Origin: a virus
Strand: one strand, 5' to 3'
DNA: 41,760 bases
Virus record (IMG/VR): IMGVR_UViG_3300005663_000099
Location: 1-41,760 of that record
Below the pieces are notes generated by a model, which searched no databases, had not been told where the DNA came from, and was given only the letters and a program-made list of their open reading frames with translations. Numbering within the stretch: the stretch's first letter is position 1; each line of letters opens with the position of its first letter. This document shows, one piece after another, positions 9,089 through 17,564 of this stretch. A program made the position numbers and the translations under genes.

Positions 9089-9997
9089 ATGAGATTCACG
9101 CAGTGGGCAGAATCGGGAGGCTACGTTCCTTTCAACCTGGCGCCGGACTTTCGTATGGGCCACGTCAACGTCTACTTCTTCGCCGATGCCGGCGGGGGTG
9201 ACGGCGGCGGAGGCGGCGGAGGCGGCGACGGAGGGGATGGGGGTGACGGAGGCGGAGGCGGAGGGGGTGACGGGGGAGGCGAGCCGGGCGGAGGCGACGG
9301 CGGTGCGGGCGGCGGAAGCGGCGGCACCGATCTGAAGTTCAGCCAGGCGGACCTGAACCGCATCTCCAAGAAGGAGCGGGACAAGTACAACTCTGAGAAG
9401 CAGGTGCTCATCGACCAACTCAAGGACGTGGAGAAGCAGAAGGGTCTGAGCGACGAGGCGAGGGCCAACCTGCAGACCCAGATCCGCGACGCGGAAGAGT
9501 CGCTCATGACCGCTCAGGAGAAGTCCAAGGCCGAACTTGGGCGGGCCGCCAAAGTACACGGCGAGGCGCTCGACGTCGAGAAGAGTCGGGCGGATCTGAA
9601 CTGGGACATGTACGTCTCGGAGAAGAAGCGCGTCGCCATCTCCGCCGCGGCCAGCAAGCACGGCGCCTACAGGGCCGAGCAGCTGACCGCGGTCGTGGAG
9701 CCGATGACGGAGATCGTTCCCGTCAAGGACTCCAACGACAACATCATCGGCCACGACGTGATCGTCAAGGTCACGGAGAAGGCCGAGGATGGCACCACGA
9801 AGGAAAAGGCGCTGACCGTCGACGAGTACGTCGACGCGATGAGGGCCAACGAGGATCACGCCAATCTGTTCGTGTCCACCAAGCAGGGTGGATCAGGGTA
9901 CCGGCCGGGGACCAGTGGAACCCCGATCGGCGATCTTTCCAACATGTCCGCCACGGACAAAATCAGAGCCGGGTTGAAGGCGGGAACGAACCGCTAA
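9089..9997 (+). CDS. Probable capsid scaffolding protein with a long Gly/Asp linker
   Basis: 302 residues immediately upstream of the major capsid gene, the classical scaffold position. After about 30 N-terminal residues comes a low-complexity tract of nearly 50 residues of Gly and Asp (9181-9331), then charged coiled coil (LKFSQADLNRISKKERDKYN onward), a short beta segment, and a C-terminal tail ending TDKIRAGLKAGTNR that could bind capsid. Scaffolds of the GP20 type share the charged helix. The ATG at 9089 has GGAG nine bases upstream; a GTG at 9074 would overlap that site. The Gly/Asp tract is unusual for a scaffold. Confidence 0.65.
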   Translation: MRFTQWAESGGYVPFNLAPDFRMGHVNVYFFADAGGGDGGGGGGGGDGGDGGDGGGGGGGDGGGEPGGGDGGAGGGSGGTDLKFSQADLNRISKKERDKYNSEKQVLIDQLKDVEKQKGLSDEARANLQTQIRDAEESLMTAQEKSKAELGRAAKVHGEALDVEKSRADLNWDMYVSEKKRVAISAAASKHGAYRAEQLTAVVEPMTEIVPVKDSNDNIIGHDVIVKVTEKAEDGTTKEKALTVDEYVDAMRANEDHANLFVSTKQGGSGYRPGTSGTPIGDLSNMSATDKIRAGLKAGTNR

Positions 9998-10037
9998 CGG
10001 AGCGGCCCGTCACCGGCGTTTCGAGGAGGCCATTGAC

Positions 10038-10940
10038 ATGGCACTTTTGAAAGTCGAAGCACAGAAGCTGTCGAACGACATGCTCCGTGCGGGGGTGATC
10101 GAGAACATCATCACCTCCGACGAGGTGTTTTCGATGCTTCCGTTCATTCCGGTGAACGGGCGGACCTACCGCTACACGCGGGAGGCGACGTTGGGGAGCG
10201 CGAGCTTCATCGACGTCGGGGACACCATCACGGAGAGCGCGGCGACGTTCACCTCCGTGTCCGAGGATCTGCGCCGGATCGTCGGCGACGTGGACGTGGA
10301 CGAGTTCCTGCAGGGGACCCACTCCGACGCGACGGATCAGGCGGCGACGCAGATCAGCAAGAAGGCGAAGGTCGTCGGCCGCACGTACGCGGACCGCTTC
10401 ATCACGGGTGACAACGGCACGAACCCGAAGGAGTTCGACGGCCTCATCCAGCTCTGCCCGGCGGCGCAGAGTTTCCTCGTGGCGACGAACGGCGCGGCGC
10501 TGTCGTTCGACTTCCTGGACCAGCTGATCGACCTCGTGAAGATCGGCGGTCAGCGGGTGTTCATCATGAACAGCCGCACGCGCAGGGCGTTCATCAACCT
10601 GGCGAGGGGGGTCGGCGGAACGCAGCCGGAGACCCTCGTGGTCGAGGGCATCGTCGGGCCGGTCACGGCCTACCGCGGGATCGCGATCCTGCGGAACGAC
10701 TTCGTCCCGATCGACCAGGTGGCGGGAACGGAGACGGCCGCGACGACCGTCTTCCTCGCCGCGCTGGACGAGGACGAGGGCGTGGCGGGCCTGATGGCCC
10801 AGTCGCAGGCCGGCATCGAGGTCGAGGACGTGGGCCCGGTGCAGACCGAGGACGCGCGCCGCTGGCGCGTGAAGTGGTACGCGAGCCTCGCGCTCCACAG
10901 TGAGCTGGCCATGGCCTGCGCGACGGGCGTCAACAACTAG
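10038..10940 (+). CDS. Major capsid protein (HK97-fold, inferred)
   Basis: 300 residues preceded by a strong GAGGAGG site. Features fitting an HK97-type shell protein: an N-terminal helical arm, an extended E-loop-like region (YTREATLGSASFIDVGDTI), a spine helix with QISKKAKVVGRTYADRFI, and a beta-rich A-domain close to the C-terminus (RRWRVKWYASLALHSELAM). The substrate-like segment FIMNSRTRRAFINLARGVGG matches the common 'nmnsrt' region of phage capsid proteins. The scaffold precedes it and a strong hairpin follows, as often seen for the most abundant virion protein. Confidence 0.85.
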   Translation: MALLKVEAQKLSNDMLRAGVIENIITSDEVFSMLPFIPVNGRTYRYTREATLGSASFIDVGDTITESAATFTSVSEDLRRIVGDVDVDEFLQGTHSDATDQAATQISKKAKVVGRTYADRFITGDNGTNPKEFDGLIQLCPAAQSFLVATNGAALSFDFLDQLIDLVKIGGQRVFIMNSRTRRAFINLARGVGGTQPETLVVEGIVGPVTAYRGIAILRNDFVPIDQVAGTETAATTVFLAALDEDEGVAGLMAQSQAGIEVEDVGPVQTEDARRWRVKWYASLALHSELAMACATGVNN

Positions 10941-10963
10941 CAAAAGCTAGAGGTCAGAGTCAA

Positions 10964-10989
10964 CCTCCCTCGGGGAGACCCGGGGGAGG
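10964..10989 (+). terminator. Strong RNA hairpin after the capsid gene
   Basis: CCTCCCTCGGG pairs with CCCGGGGGAGG around a GAGA loop: 11 base pairs (one G-T) closed by a GNRA-type tetraloop. No T-run follows, so it is more likely an mRNA stabiliser, a processing site or a partial terminator that raises capsid over downstream expression than a full stop. Confidence 0.55.
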
Positions 10990-11019
10990 CTACCGTGATC
11001 TCTAACCTGGAGAACTGAG

Positions 11020-11319
11020 ATGGCAGCAGGCAACCTGGTACTGGGCCGCGAGTGGGCGACCATCGAGGTCGACGACACGTCGAAGTCGCTGGACTTCAAC
11101 AAGACCAACGGGTTCCTCGTGCACAAGTCCGGCGATCCGGTGTTCCTCCAGATGGGCGGGGACGGGTCCGCGATCCCGGTCACGGACGCCGAGGTCAAGG
11201 GCACCATCAGGATGGAGGCGGGCGACTCGGCCCCGCTGCCGAACGGGCCGGGCAAGGTGTTCCGCCAGTGCGCGGCCACTCAGTCGGCCAAGCTCCAGTT
11301 CTTCCCTAGCGTATCGTAG
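11020..11319 (+). CDS. Small capsid-adjacent protein, possible decoration protein
   Basis: 99 residues, beta-rich, beginning MAAGNLVLGREWATIEVDDT and ending in KLQFFPSVS. It follows the major capsid gene and its hairpin, the slot often held by head decoration or fibre-anchoring proteins. No family recognised. The ATG at 11020 lies 8 bases after a CTGGAG site. Its size and lack of charged tails fit a structural role, but the assignment is from position only. Confidence 0.6.
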   Translation: MAAGNLVLGREWATIEVDDTSKSLDFNKTNGFLVHKSGDPVFLQMGGDGSAIPVTDAEVKGTIRMEAGDSAPLPNGPGKVFRQCAATQSAKLQFFPSVS

Positions 11320-11328
11320 GAGCACGAC

Positions 11329-12969
11329 ATGGCGCCAACATTCGCAGGCGGACCGCCTATTCCTGGCAGTGCTCTGGCTCAGAGGCAGTTCCAGGGCAAC
11401 GCGGTCCAGGACATCGCCGCGCTGAAGGCCATCCTCCCGAGCGACCGCTTCGACAAGCAGGAGCGCACGGTCGAGGGCCCGCCGCTGGAGCAGTACTTCT
11501 TCGACGCGCAGAGCTCCGCGGCGTCGAACGAGCCGGACATCCTGGTGCCGAACGACTCGCCGGCGAACGGTCGGTGGCTCAGGCTAAAGCCGAGCGGCGG
11601 GGTCCCGGCCTCCCACGCGCCCAGTCACGCGGCACAGACCGGGTCGGACAAACTGTCCACCGGCGCGGCTGGGGCGATCGCCGTCGGGGATTCCGCAGCG
11701 GTCGGGACCGCCGAGACCTTCGCCCGGTCCGATCACAAGCACTCACTCGCCGCGCCAGGTGTGCCGGCCAATGTTACGAAAGCGGCGGCGGCGGCAGGGG
11801 TGGCAGCTGAAGCTGCGCGGGCGGATCACAAGCACGACATCGCCACGGCGGTTCCAGTTCCTATTGGCGTGACGAACTCCGAAGGGGTCGCAACCGAATT
11901 AGCGCGGGCGGATCACAAGCACGATCACGGCGCTCAGCTCATCGGGACGCATCACGCCGCCGCGGTCCCCGCCGGTGCGAACGGGTTCATGACCGGGGCC
12001 GACAAGACCAAGCTCGACGGGATTGCGACGGGCGCCGATGAAACAGGAGCCAATCCACCGCAGGCTCATGCGCCTAGTCATGCCGCAGCTACGGGACCAG
12101 ATGCGCTTTCTACAGCAGCAGCAGGAGCAATTGCTATCGGAGATGCTGCTGCGGCTGGTGCGGCGGAGACCTTCGCCCGATCCGATCACAAGCACTCATT
12201 GGCGGTTCCGGCCGCACCGGCCAATGTCACAAAAGCTGCGGCAGCAGCAGGAGCAGCGGTCCAAGCTGCGCGGGCAGATCATAAGCACGACATCGCGACG
12301 GGAACTCCCGGTAGCATCACCGATTCAACGAACGCCGAGGGCGCAGCCACTTCCTTAGCTCGCTCCGATCACCAGCACGAGCACGGAAGCAGGTCAGGAG
12401 GGACGTTGCACCCGGATGCTGTGAACCTGGGCGCGTCCGGCTTCATGTCCGGCGGTGACAAGGCAAAGCTGGATGGAATTCCGGCAACCGCAGATGAGAC
12501 AGGAGCCAATCCGCCGCAGGCTCATGCGGCTTCTCATGTTGGCGGCGATTCTATTCAGAACGCAACAGCGGCACAAAAAGGTCTCGCGACCGCTGCTCAG
12601 ATCACGAAGCTGGATGATCTGAATTCCCAGGCGTCAAACACGGTCAGCACGACGGATGCGACCACCACCACGATCGCGACCATTCCTATCGCGGAAGCCA
12701 GCGTGAACTTGATCGAGGCGCGCTGCCTCGCGCGCAGGACCGACAGCAATGAGAACGCAGCCTACATCCGGAAGGTGGTTGTCCTTAGGGACGGCGCTGG
12801 TGTCGCCACCCTACTTGGCGCACAGGACGGGACGCTGACACGGGAAAACGACAATCAGTGGGATTGTAATCTCGTCGTGGCAGGAAACAACGTTCTGGTG
12901 CGGGTGACTGGGCGCGCCGGCCGCAGCATCGATTGGAAGTCCTTCCACGAACTGAGGACCATCACATGA
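11329..12969 (+). CDS. Fibre-like structural protein with HxH metal-binding repeats
   Basis: 546 residues. Residues about 95-400 consist of two tandem copies of a 151-152-residue unit. Each copy holds three DHKH-type motifs (six in all, the last DHQH) and a segment like GADKTKLDGIATGADETGA. HxH motifs in T4 long and short tail fibres bind a line of iron ions in a trimer, and the 'KLDGI' segment is common in phage fibres. The C-terminal 130 residues look like a globular beta domain. Placed next to the capsid and before the connectors, it could be a head fibre or a tail fibre. It overlaps the next gene by ATGA. Confidence 0.75.
   Translation: MAPTFAGGPPIPGSALAQRQFQGNAVQDIAALKAILPSDRFDKQERTVEGPPLEQYFFDAQSSAASNEPDILVPNDSPANGRWLRLKPSGGVPASHAPSHAAQTGSDKLSTGAAGAIAVGDSAAVGTAETFARSDHKHSLAAPGVPANVTKAAAAAGVAAEAARADHKHDIATAVPVPIGVTNSEGVATELARADHKHDHGAQLIGTHHAAAVPAGANGFMTGADKTKLDGIATGADETGANPPQAHAPSHAAATGPDALSTAAAGAIAIGDAAAAGAAETFARSDHKHSLAVPAAPANVTKAAAAAGAAVQAARADHKHDIATGTPGSITDSTNAEGAATSLARSDHQHEHGSRSGGTLHPDAVNLGASGFMSGGDKAKLDGIPATADETGANPPQAHAASHVGGDSIQNATAAQKGLATAAQITKLDDLNSQASNTVSTTDATTTTIATIPIAEASVNLIEARCLARRTDSNENAAYIRKVVVLRDGAGVATLLGAQDGTLTRENDNQWDCNLVVAGNNVLVRVTGRAGRSIDWKSFHELRTIT
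11611..12519 (+). repeat. Tandem duplication within the fibre gene (453 + 456 bases)
   Basis: Copy 1 is 11611-12063 and copy 2 is 12064-12519; a third partial start follows at 12520. The anchor GATCACAAGCAC occurs at 11731, 11824, 11911 and, in copy 2, 12184, with diverged forms at 12277 and 12367. Offsets between copies are 453, 453 and 456 bases. The copies differ at many synonymous sites, so the duplication is old. Confidence 0.85.
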
Positions 12970-13748
12970 TTACTGGATCAACAGGCATGGGCAACGGTCA
13001 GCTATTGGTGTCGGTTGACCACGATCCTACTGCTGTGGCAACGGATGTGCCCAAGGGTTCTTTAATCGTTGAAGAGTCCACTGGGCACACCTTCTGCAAA
13101 AATGATGACGGATCGACTACTAACGTCGAGTCGCTCATTTCGATGGCGTTTGTGAAAACGGGCAGTCAGGATCTTACGGCTGGTACCCCGGTCAATCTGA
13201 ACATCACGGACGCCAAGAAAATCCGTCGGATCTTGCGCGCGCGCTTCTGGATCTCGGCCAACGGTGCTGACGTTGGAGCGAATGTCGAATGCCGGATTGC
13301 CTTGAAGTTCTTCAACACCGACGCCTTTCTCATGTCTGAACTGGATACGAACGGCCTTGGGGGCTTGCTCGAAGACTTCGCCGAATTTCAGTTCGTCAGT
13401 CAAGACATCAAAGTGGCGCCGAACAATGGCGCTGGCGCGGTGGACATTGACGATACCGTGAAATTCGGCATTGACGATCTGGTGCGCATCCACGATGGAA
13501 CGAACTATGAATTTCAACGCCTGGACGCGATCCCCGACGCGGATACGACGAGCCTGTACGACACGATCCTGAAAGCGGGCAGCCCGGCATGGGCTTTGGA
13601 CAATGACGTGTCTCGCGTCCTGGAGATCCGCGATCTAGGATACATCGACCAGGACGGCACGGACGAAATTCATCTACGCATGATCCCACGTGCCGGCGAT
13701 AACAACTGCCGTCTGCACTACTGGATCGAGTACGAAGGAGCCGGCTAA
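12966..13748 (+). CDS. Probable virion appendage protein, unknown fold
   Basis: 260 residues, beginning MITGSTGMGNGQLLVSVDHD. It shows alternating beta segments, no transmembrane helix, and a Cys near the end of the first third. Translation is coupled to the fibre gene (ATGA overlap) and to the next fibre-like gene (TAATG). The sequence MITGSTGMGNGQ resembles starts of phage appendage proteins, and the context makes a fibre-associated or receptor-binding role likely. No family is certain. Base composition is more AT-rich than in the head genes. Confidence 0.6.
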   Translation: MITGSTGMGNGQLLVSVDHDPTAVATDVPKGSLIVEESTGHTFCKNDDGSTTNVESLISMAFVKTGSQDLTAGTPVNLNITDAKKIRRILRARFWISANGADVGANVECRIALKFFNTDAFLMSELDTNGLGGLLEDFAEFQFVSQDIKVAPNNGAGAVDIDDTVKFGIDDLVRIHDGTNYEFQRLDAIPDADTTSLYDTILKAGSPAWALDNDVSRVLEIRDLGYIDQDGTDEIHLRMIPRAGDNNCRLHYWIEYEGAG

Positions 13749-14710
13749 TGTTGATTGGTAATGCTGGTGCACATCCGCTTCTCGCCGATGGCTCACGGGC
13801 TTCGGTGGGCAATCAGAAAAGATCAATCGCAGAGAACGTTACAGCGCATGCCGGGTCGTCTCAAGGCGATGGTCCGATTACAACTGACATCGTGCAAATT
13901 TCGACGTGCGGGGTTGCCGGCGATGCAGTTACGTTGCCTCCAATCGTTCCGGGCATGCTCATCACGATTGAAAACAACGGCGCGAATTCCGCCGACGTGT
14001 TCCCGGCCACCGGCGGCAACATAAACGGCGGCGGGGTTAATTTGGCCGAAGCACTCCCTGCTGGTGAGTTCGTCACCTATTACGCCTTCGATGGGGTGAA
14101 TTGGTCAACGCTTTCAATGACGGGTGGAGGTGGTGGCGTAACCGATCACGGTGCCCTAACGGGCCTCAGCGATGACGATCACAGCATCTATGCGCTTCTC
14201 GCGGGGCGTTCAGGGGGTCAGGTGTTGATCGGTGGCGTGGCCTCTGGAGAAAACCTGACCTTACTGAGTACCGCGCATGCGACAAAGGGTCTCATCAACT
14301 TTGGATCCTACGTTCTCGATGGGGTAGCCAAGAAATGGCTAGGTATAGAGTTTGGCGATTTCAGATTTCAGCTAAGAGATAATAGTTCTCTAGATGCCTT
14401 TGAGTTCACGAACGACGCCGGCGAAAGGTTGATGAATCTGCGGACAGACGGCCGGGCATTCTTCGGAATCGGGACAGGTATTAGTGCCGCCGTCGCATTC
14501 TATCAGCCATCGACCACAGGAATTCCAGTCTTGGGCCTAAGTCAGTTAGATATTAACAACGCATTCATCAATTTTATTGGAACAACCGCCGCGGATGGAT
14601 CTCGGAGCATTTCATCAGACGTGACCGAGGATTCTGCTAAATTCGGCGCGTATCGTATCATGATTAATGGCACGACCAAGTGGGTTCGCGTATACAACGA
14701 TCACAGTTAG
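13748..14710 (+). CDS. Fibre/appendage protein with a conserved fibre segment
   Basis: 320 residues. The middle (about residues 132-170) carries DHGALTGLSDDDHSIYALLA followed by GRSGGQVLIGG and ASGENLTLLST, a module repeatedly found in phage fibre and minor tail proteins, where it precedes a host-binding domain. The N-terminal 120 residues form a separate beta-rich domain. The last 120 residues are probably the variable tip. It starts by TAATG overlap with the upstream gene. It is noticeably more AT-rich than its surroundings from about 14280 on, as expected of exchanged host-range sequence. Confidence 0.7.
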   Translation: MLIGNAGAHPLLADGSRASVGNQKRSIAENVTAHAGSSQGDGPITTDIVQISTCGVAGDAVTLPPIVPGMLITIENNGANSADVFPATGGNINGGGVNLAEALPAGEFVTYYAFDGVNWSTLSMTGGGGGVTDHGALTGLSDDDHSIYALLAGRSGGQVLIGGVASGENLTLLSTAHATKGLINFGSYVLDGVAKKWLGIEFGDFRFQLRDNSSLDAFEFTNDAGERLMNLRTDGRAFFGIGTGISAAVAFYQPSTTGIPVLGLSQLDINNAFINFIGTTAADGSRSISSDVTEDSAKFGAYRIMINGTTKWVRVYNDHS

Positions 14711-14722
14711 GGAGCTGGAACG

Positions 14723-15010
14723 ATGGCGAAGAAGAAACCCAAGAAGCAGAAGAGGCGGCGGCCTCAGCTTCCGATCAACGCAAACAGGGCTGGTCAGGCC
14801 AAGCTCCCCGTAGCGATCCCGCCCGATGCTCTCAAGGACATTCTGGCGCTGTGTGCCCAGGTGGTCCAGGCACAGCAGCGCGTCAATGACATGGTGAACG
14901 GCGTCCTGCTGGGCTTGTGCCTGGAAGGTGACTACGCCGCTGATTTGAAAGGTGGACAGTTCCTGCCGGTCGTATCGGTGGAGGATACGGTGGAGCAGTC
15001 AGGAGAGTAG
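14723..15010 (+). CDS. Small protein with a basic N-terminus
   Basis: 95 residues. The first 15 are almost all Lys, Arg and Pro (MAKKKPKKQKRRRPQLP), followed by a helical segment with two Cys (ILALCAQVVQAQQ, GLCLEG). Not recognised. It follows the fibre genes with a GGAG site near 14711. An assembly or chaperone role near the fibres is possible but unproven. Confidence 0.55.
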   Translation: MAKKKPKKQKRRRPQLPINANRAGQAKLPVAIPPDALKDILALCAQVVQAQQRVNDMVNGVLLGLCLEGDYAADLKGGQFLPVVSVEDTVEQSGE

Positions 15011-15112
15011 CGTGATGCTCATTAGGTTTGGCGGGGTGCGTCACTCTTCGATGAAGGGATTTGACCTGTCGACGTATCAAACTTCAACGCGCTCGGCGCG
15101 GGGAGACAGAGA

Positions 15113-15439
15113 TTGTGGGACAAGATACTGGACGCAGTCCTCACTGGTTCGCCGTGGGGGATTGTCGCGGCGCTCGGGGTGGCGATCTGGCTTAGGGAGC
15201 GGAGGCACGACAAGCAGATCAAGCAGCTCGTCGAGGAGAAGGACGACCTCCACGAGGAACTGAACGGCAAGATCGAGACGCTGACCGACAAGTACGTGAG
15301 GGACATGGGCGAGGAGAAGGAGCTTCGACTCAAGGAAGCGATCAAGTTCAACAACGAGTACAACGCCGCCCTCGGTGGCGTGGCCAAGGCCATCGAGACT
15401 ATGAAGGCGATCGTACAATCCAAGAGGGGAACCTCATAA
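15113..15439 (+). CDS. Small membrane protein with coiled coil, holin- or spanin-like
   Basis: 108 residues. One hydrophobic segment (SPWGIVAALGVAIWL, about 13-27) is followed by a charged tail with coiled-coil character (KQIKQLVEEKDDLHEELNGK). This N-in or N-out single-pass layout with a long charged helix is seen in small phage holins and inner-membrane spanins. The start is TTG at 15113 after GGGGAGA; an in-frame TGA at 15062 rules out a longer form with ATG. It ends by overlap with the next gene (TAATG). A lysis role is an inference. Confidence 0.55.
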   Translation: MWDKILDAVLTGSPWGIVAALGVAIWLRERRHDKQIKQLVEEKDDLHEELNGKIETLTDKYVRDMGEEKELRLKEAIKFNNEYNAALGGVAKAIETMKAIVQSKRGTS

Positions 15440-15834
15440 TGGGTCTGTGGAGCATGATCTTCGGCGGCGGCGGCAAGGAGGGCAAACCCAATGGCAGGGC
15501 TGTCCGCCTGAAAGCTGAGCCGAAGGAGGGGTGTCCCAAGCGCAAGAGGAGGCGCACGACCCTGAGACTCGCGGATCAACTGATCGCAGAAGAGGCTGTT
15601 GGGGCGCAGATCGAAGAGGAGGACGAGGTGCAGAGAGCCATCGATCAGATGCGCGACGAGCGGCAGGCGACCGTGACGGCGCCCTTCATGGAGACGATCG
15701 ACGGACTGGGCGATGTAGCCCAGGTGTATTTACAAGAGCAGTCGGCGGAGGAGTCCGCCCAGGAAGAGGAGCACCACGATGGCAGGGAAGAGATTCAAGA
15801 TCACCACGAGGGATCCGTCGGACCTGACGGGTAA
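15439..15834 (+). CDS. Unknown charged protein
   Basis: 131 residues starting MGLWSMIFGGGG, a short hydrophobic stretch, then a basic patch (CPKRKRRRTTLRL), a helix and a very acidic C-terminus. The last 18 codons overlap the next gene in another frame, so the true end of selection may be earlier. No family recognised. Confidence 0.5.
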   Translation: MGLWSMIFGGGGKEGKPNGRAVRLKAEPKEGCPKRKRRRTTLRLADQLIAEEAVGAQIEEEDEVQRAIDQMRDERQATVTAPFMETIDGLGDVAQVYLQEQSAEESAQEEEHHDGREEIQDHHEGSVGPDG

Positions 15835-16063
15835 GTCCTGCGGCTTCGACTTCGAGGACGGGGTCTGTACGGTGGACATCGCCGACGGCGACATCCGCGC
15901 GGATCAGGGCCTGCAGAATGCCAAGAGTATTCACGGGTGTCGCGTCGAGGTGCTCGGCGTCATCGACGACGACGGCGACTTCACCGCCAAGAAGAAGAAG
16001 AAGGCCGAAGAGAAGAAGCCCGAGGAGAAGCCCACCGCCAAGAAGGACGAGGGCAAGAAGTAG
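15779..16063 (+). CDS. Small protein with a beta domain and a Lys/Glu tail
   Basis: 94 residues: a compact N-terminal part (MAGKRFKITTRDPSDLTGKS to EVLGVIDDDGDF) with two Cys, then a disordered tail alternating Lys and Glu. A site AGGAAGAGGA eight bases upstream supports the ATG at 15779. Not recognised. It sits just before the connector genes. Confidence 0.6.
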   Translation: MAGKRFKITTRDPSDLTGKSCGFDFEDGVCTVDIADGDIRADQGLQNAKSIHGCRVEVLGVIDDDGDFTAKKKKKAEEKKPEEKPTAKKDEGKK

Positions 16064-16243
16064 GTGGCCCGTCCATCTGTCACGAGGGTCAAGCGATCGC
16101 CTTTCAGGGGACGTGCCTCCAAGGACGATCCTAGCAAGGTAGTCATCCGTATTCGCGCTGCGCGGAGGCGCCGGTTCAAGAAGGACCGCTCCGCCTCCGC
16201 CCGCAGCGCGAATCGCACGTTGGCGAGGGTGAAGAAGAGGTAG
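16064..16243 (+). CDS. Very small, very basic protein
   Basis: 59 residues from GTG at 16064, which directly follows the previous stop, to TAG at 16241-16243, three bases before the next gene. More than a third of residues are Arg or Lys (for example RIRAARRRRFKKDRS). It exactly fills the space between two genes and a GAGGG site lies ten bases upstream, which supports it as real. It could bind DNA in the head or be a small structural peptide. Function unknown. Confidence 0.5.
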   Translation: MARPSVTRVKRSPFRGRASKDDPSKVVIRIRAARRRRFKKDRSASARSANRTLARVKKR

Positions 16244-16245
16244 CC

Positions 16246-16605
16246 ATGGCCGAGCTGTTCGCAGAACCCCACACCGTCACCCAGAGGCGCGCGGCCGTGG
16301 CCCGCGACGCGGACGACAACGTGGCGGAGCAGGACTTCGACGGGTCGCCGGCGCTGGACCGCCAGCTGGAGTGCATGGTTCAGACGAGGGGCGGCGACAT
16401 CACGACGGACAACGAGGGCCGCATCTTCGAGCTTGAGGGTGTGATCTTCACATCCGAGTCCGATGTGAAGGTCGACGATCTGTTCACCGTCTCGGAGACC
16501 GGGTTGACTGGCCGCTTCAGAGCCGCGGCCGTCGCGCCGAAGTTCGACATCGACGGGGTGTACCTCCACACGGAGGTCGGACTGGAGAAGGAGATCAGGC
16601 GCTGA
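16246..16605 (+). CDS. Probable head-tail connector (head closure) protein
   Basis: 119 residues, beta-rich C-terminal half (GVIFTSESDVKVDDLFTV). It is first in a run of three genes, each overlapping or touching the next, that precede the tail tube gene. In siphoviruses this slot holds the stopper or head closure protein, the tail terminator and a gp10-type component. The family match is by context and size, not by a diagnostic motif. Confidence 0.55.
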   Translation: MAELFAEPHTVTQRRAAVARDADDNVAEQDFDGSPALDRQLECMVQTRGGDITTDNEGRIFELEGVIFTSESDVKVDDLFTVSETGLTGRFRAAAVAPKFDIDGVYLHTEVGLEKEIRR

Positions 16606-17024
16606 TGGCCGATCAGGTATTCACCGACTTCTACAGGCACGTGTTCAAGGCTCTGAGCGCGGATCCGACGATCAGTGCCGCGGTCGCAGCCCAGAACATC
16701 CGCCCGTCCAACGATCCGATCGAGCCGACCACGGGCCCGGTGATCTACTACTCGTGGACGAGCAGCCAGTGGATCAAGAGACGCAAGCGTGGTCAGGGCA
16801 CGTTCAACATCACGGTCGCGTCGGAGAAGAACAAGAGGGTGGCTCTCCAGCTCCTGGAGCAGGTGCGCGAGGTGCTGCAGCCCAGGACTCTGCGGGACGC
16901 GGATAACAGGGTGATCCCGAGCAAGTTCGAGGAGAACGAGGCGTTGACGGACGACTCTATCGGACTGTCGGAGAGGTTCGAGGCATCCACGTCGTACGAC
17001 GTCCGCCTCATCAAGGCGGCGTAG
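16605..17024 (+). CDS. Probable tail terminator/completion protein
   Basis: 139 residues with the pattern of the tail completion family: a helical start (FTDFYRHVFKALSADPTI), a beta strand with VIYYSWTSS, then a helix VALQLLEQVREVLQPRTL and a final strand (YDVRLIKAA). Such proteins cap the tail tube and join it to the head. ATG overlaps the previous stop (TGATG). The family assignment is moderate; order and size agree. Confidence 0.6.
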   Translation: MADQVFTDFYRHVFKALSADPTISAAVAAQNIRPSNDPIEPTTGPVIYYSWTSSQWIKRRKRGQGTFNITVASEKNKRVALQLLEQVREVLQPRTLRDADNRVIPSKFEENEALTDDSIGLSERFEASTSYDVRLIKAA

Positions 17025-17513
17025 ATGCCACACACGGGGCAGTCTCCACCCACCGCACGCGGACGTGCGCGTGGCAAGGTCGCGGTCTTCACCAAGCGGG
17101 TGAACCACCCGGGCACGGCGGCGCAGCCGTTCCTGAGGCCTAGTATCATCGCCGCGAGGTTGTTCGTCCGGTCGAGAGCCGGGAGGATACTGACACAGGC
17201 GCCGCGGAAGAACCCTACCGCGGTTGTGAGGGACCTGGACAGACTCGTCAAGCAGGCGGCGTTCGCTGCGCAACGGAGGGCGCAGCAGTTAGCGGCCGTC
17301 GACACGGGCCGATTGAAGGGCAGCATCAACGTCCGCCAGGTGGCGGTGATGCAGTACACCGTCGGTACGAACGTCGTGTACGCAGTCCACGTAGAATTCG
17401 GGACGAGACCACACATCATCCGCCCCGTCAACAAAAAGGTCCTGCACTTCATGTCGAAGCGCGGTGGCAACAAACGGCGAAGGACGCGACGCGGTCGAAG
17501 CCGCCGTCGGTAA
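17025..17513 (+). CDS. HK97 gp10-like tail component
   Basis: 162 residues. The central part, VDTGRLKGSINV ... VYAVHVEFGTRPHIIRP, is the signature of HK97 gp10-like proteins, which act at the head-tail junction. The N-terminal 60 residues are basic and extended, and the C-terminus is an Arg-rich run. The stop of the terminator gene abuts the ATG at 17025. Confidence 0.75.
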   Translation: MPHTGQSPPTARGRARGKVAVFTKRVNHPGTAAQPFLRPSIIAARLFVRSRAGRILTQAPRKNPTAVVRDLDRLVKQAAFAAQRRAQQLAAVDTGRLKGSINVRQVAVMQYTVGTNVVYAVHVEFGTRPHIIRPVNKKVLHFMSKRGGNKRRRTRRGRSRRR

Positions 17514-17564
17514 ACGGTCAAGTGACCTGCCTAACCAGGTCGCGTTCACCAGGAGGAAGTGGAA

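Noticed and set aside
15015-15263. ORF starting at ATG 15015 after a good AGGAGA site
   Set aside because: After about 35 codons it runs out of frame through the membrane-protein gene as a Ser/Arg-rich shadow. A short peptide remains possible, but nothing supports function.
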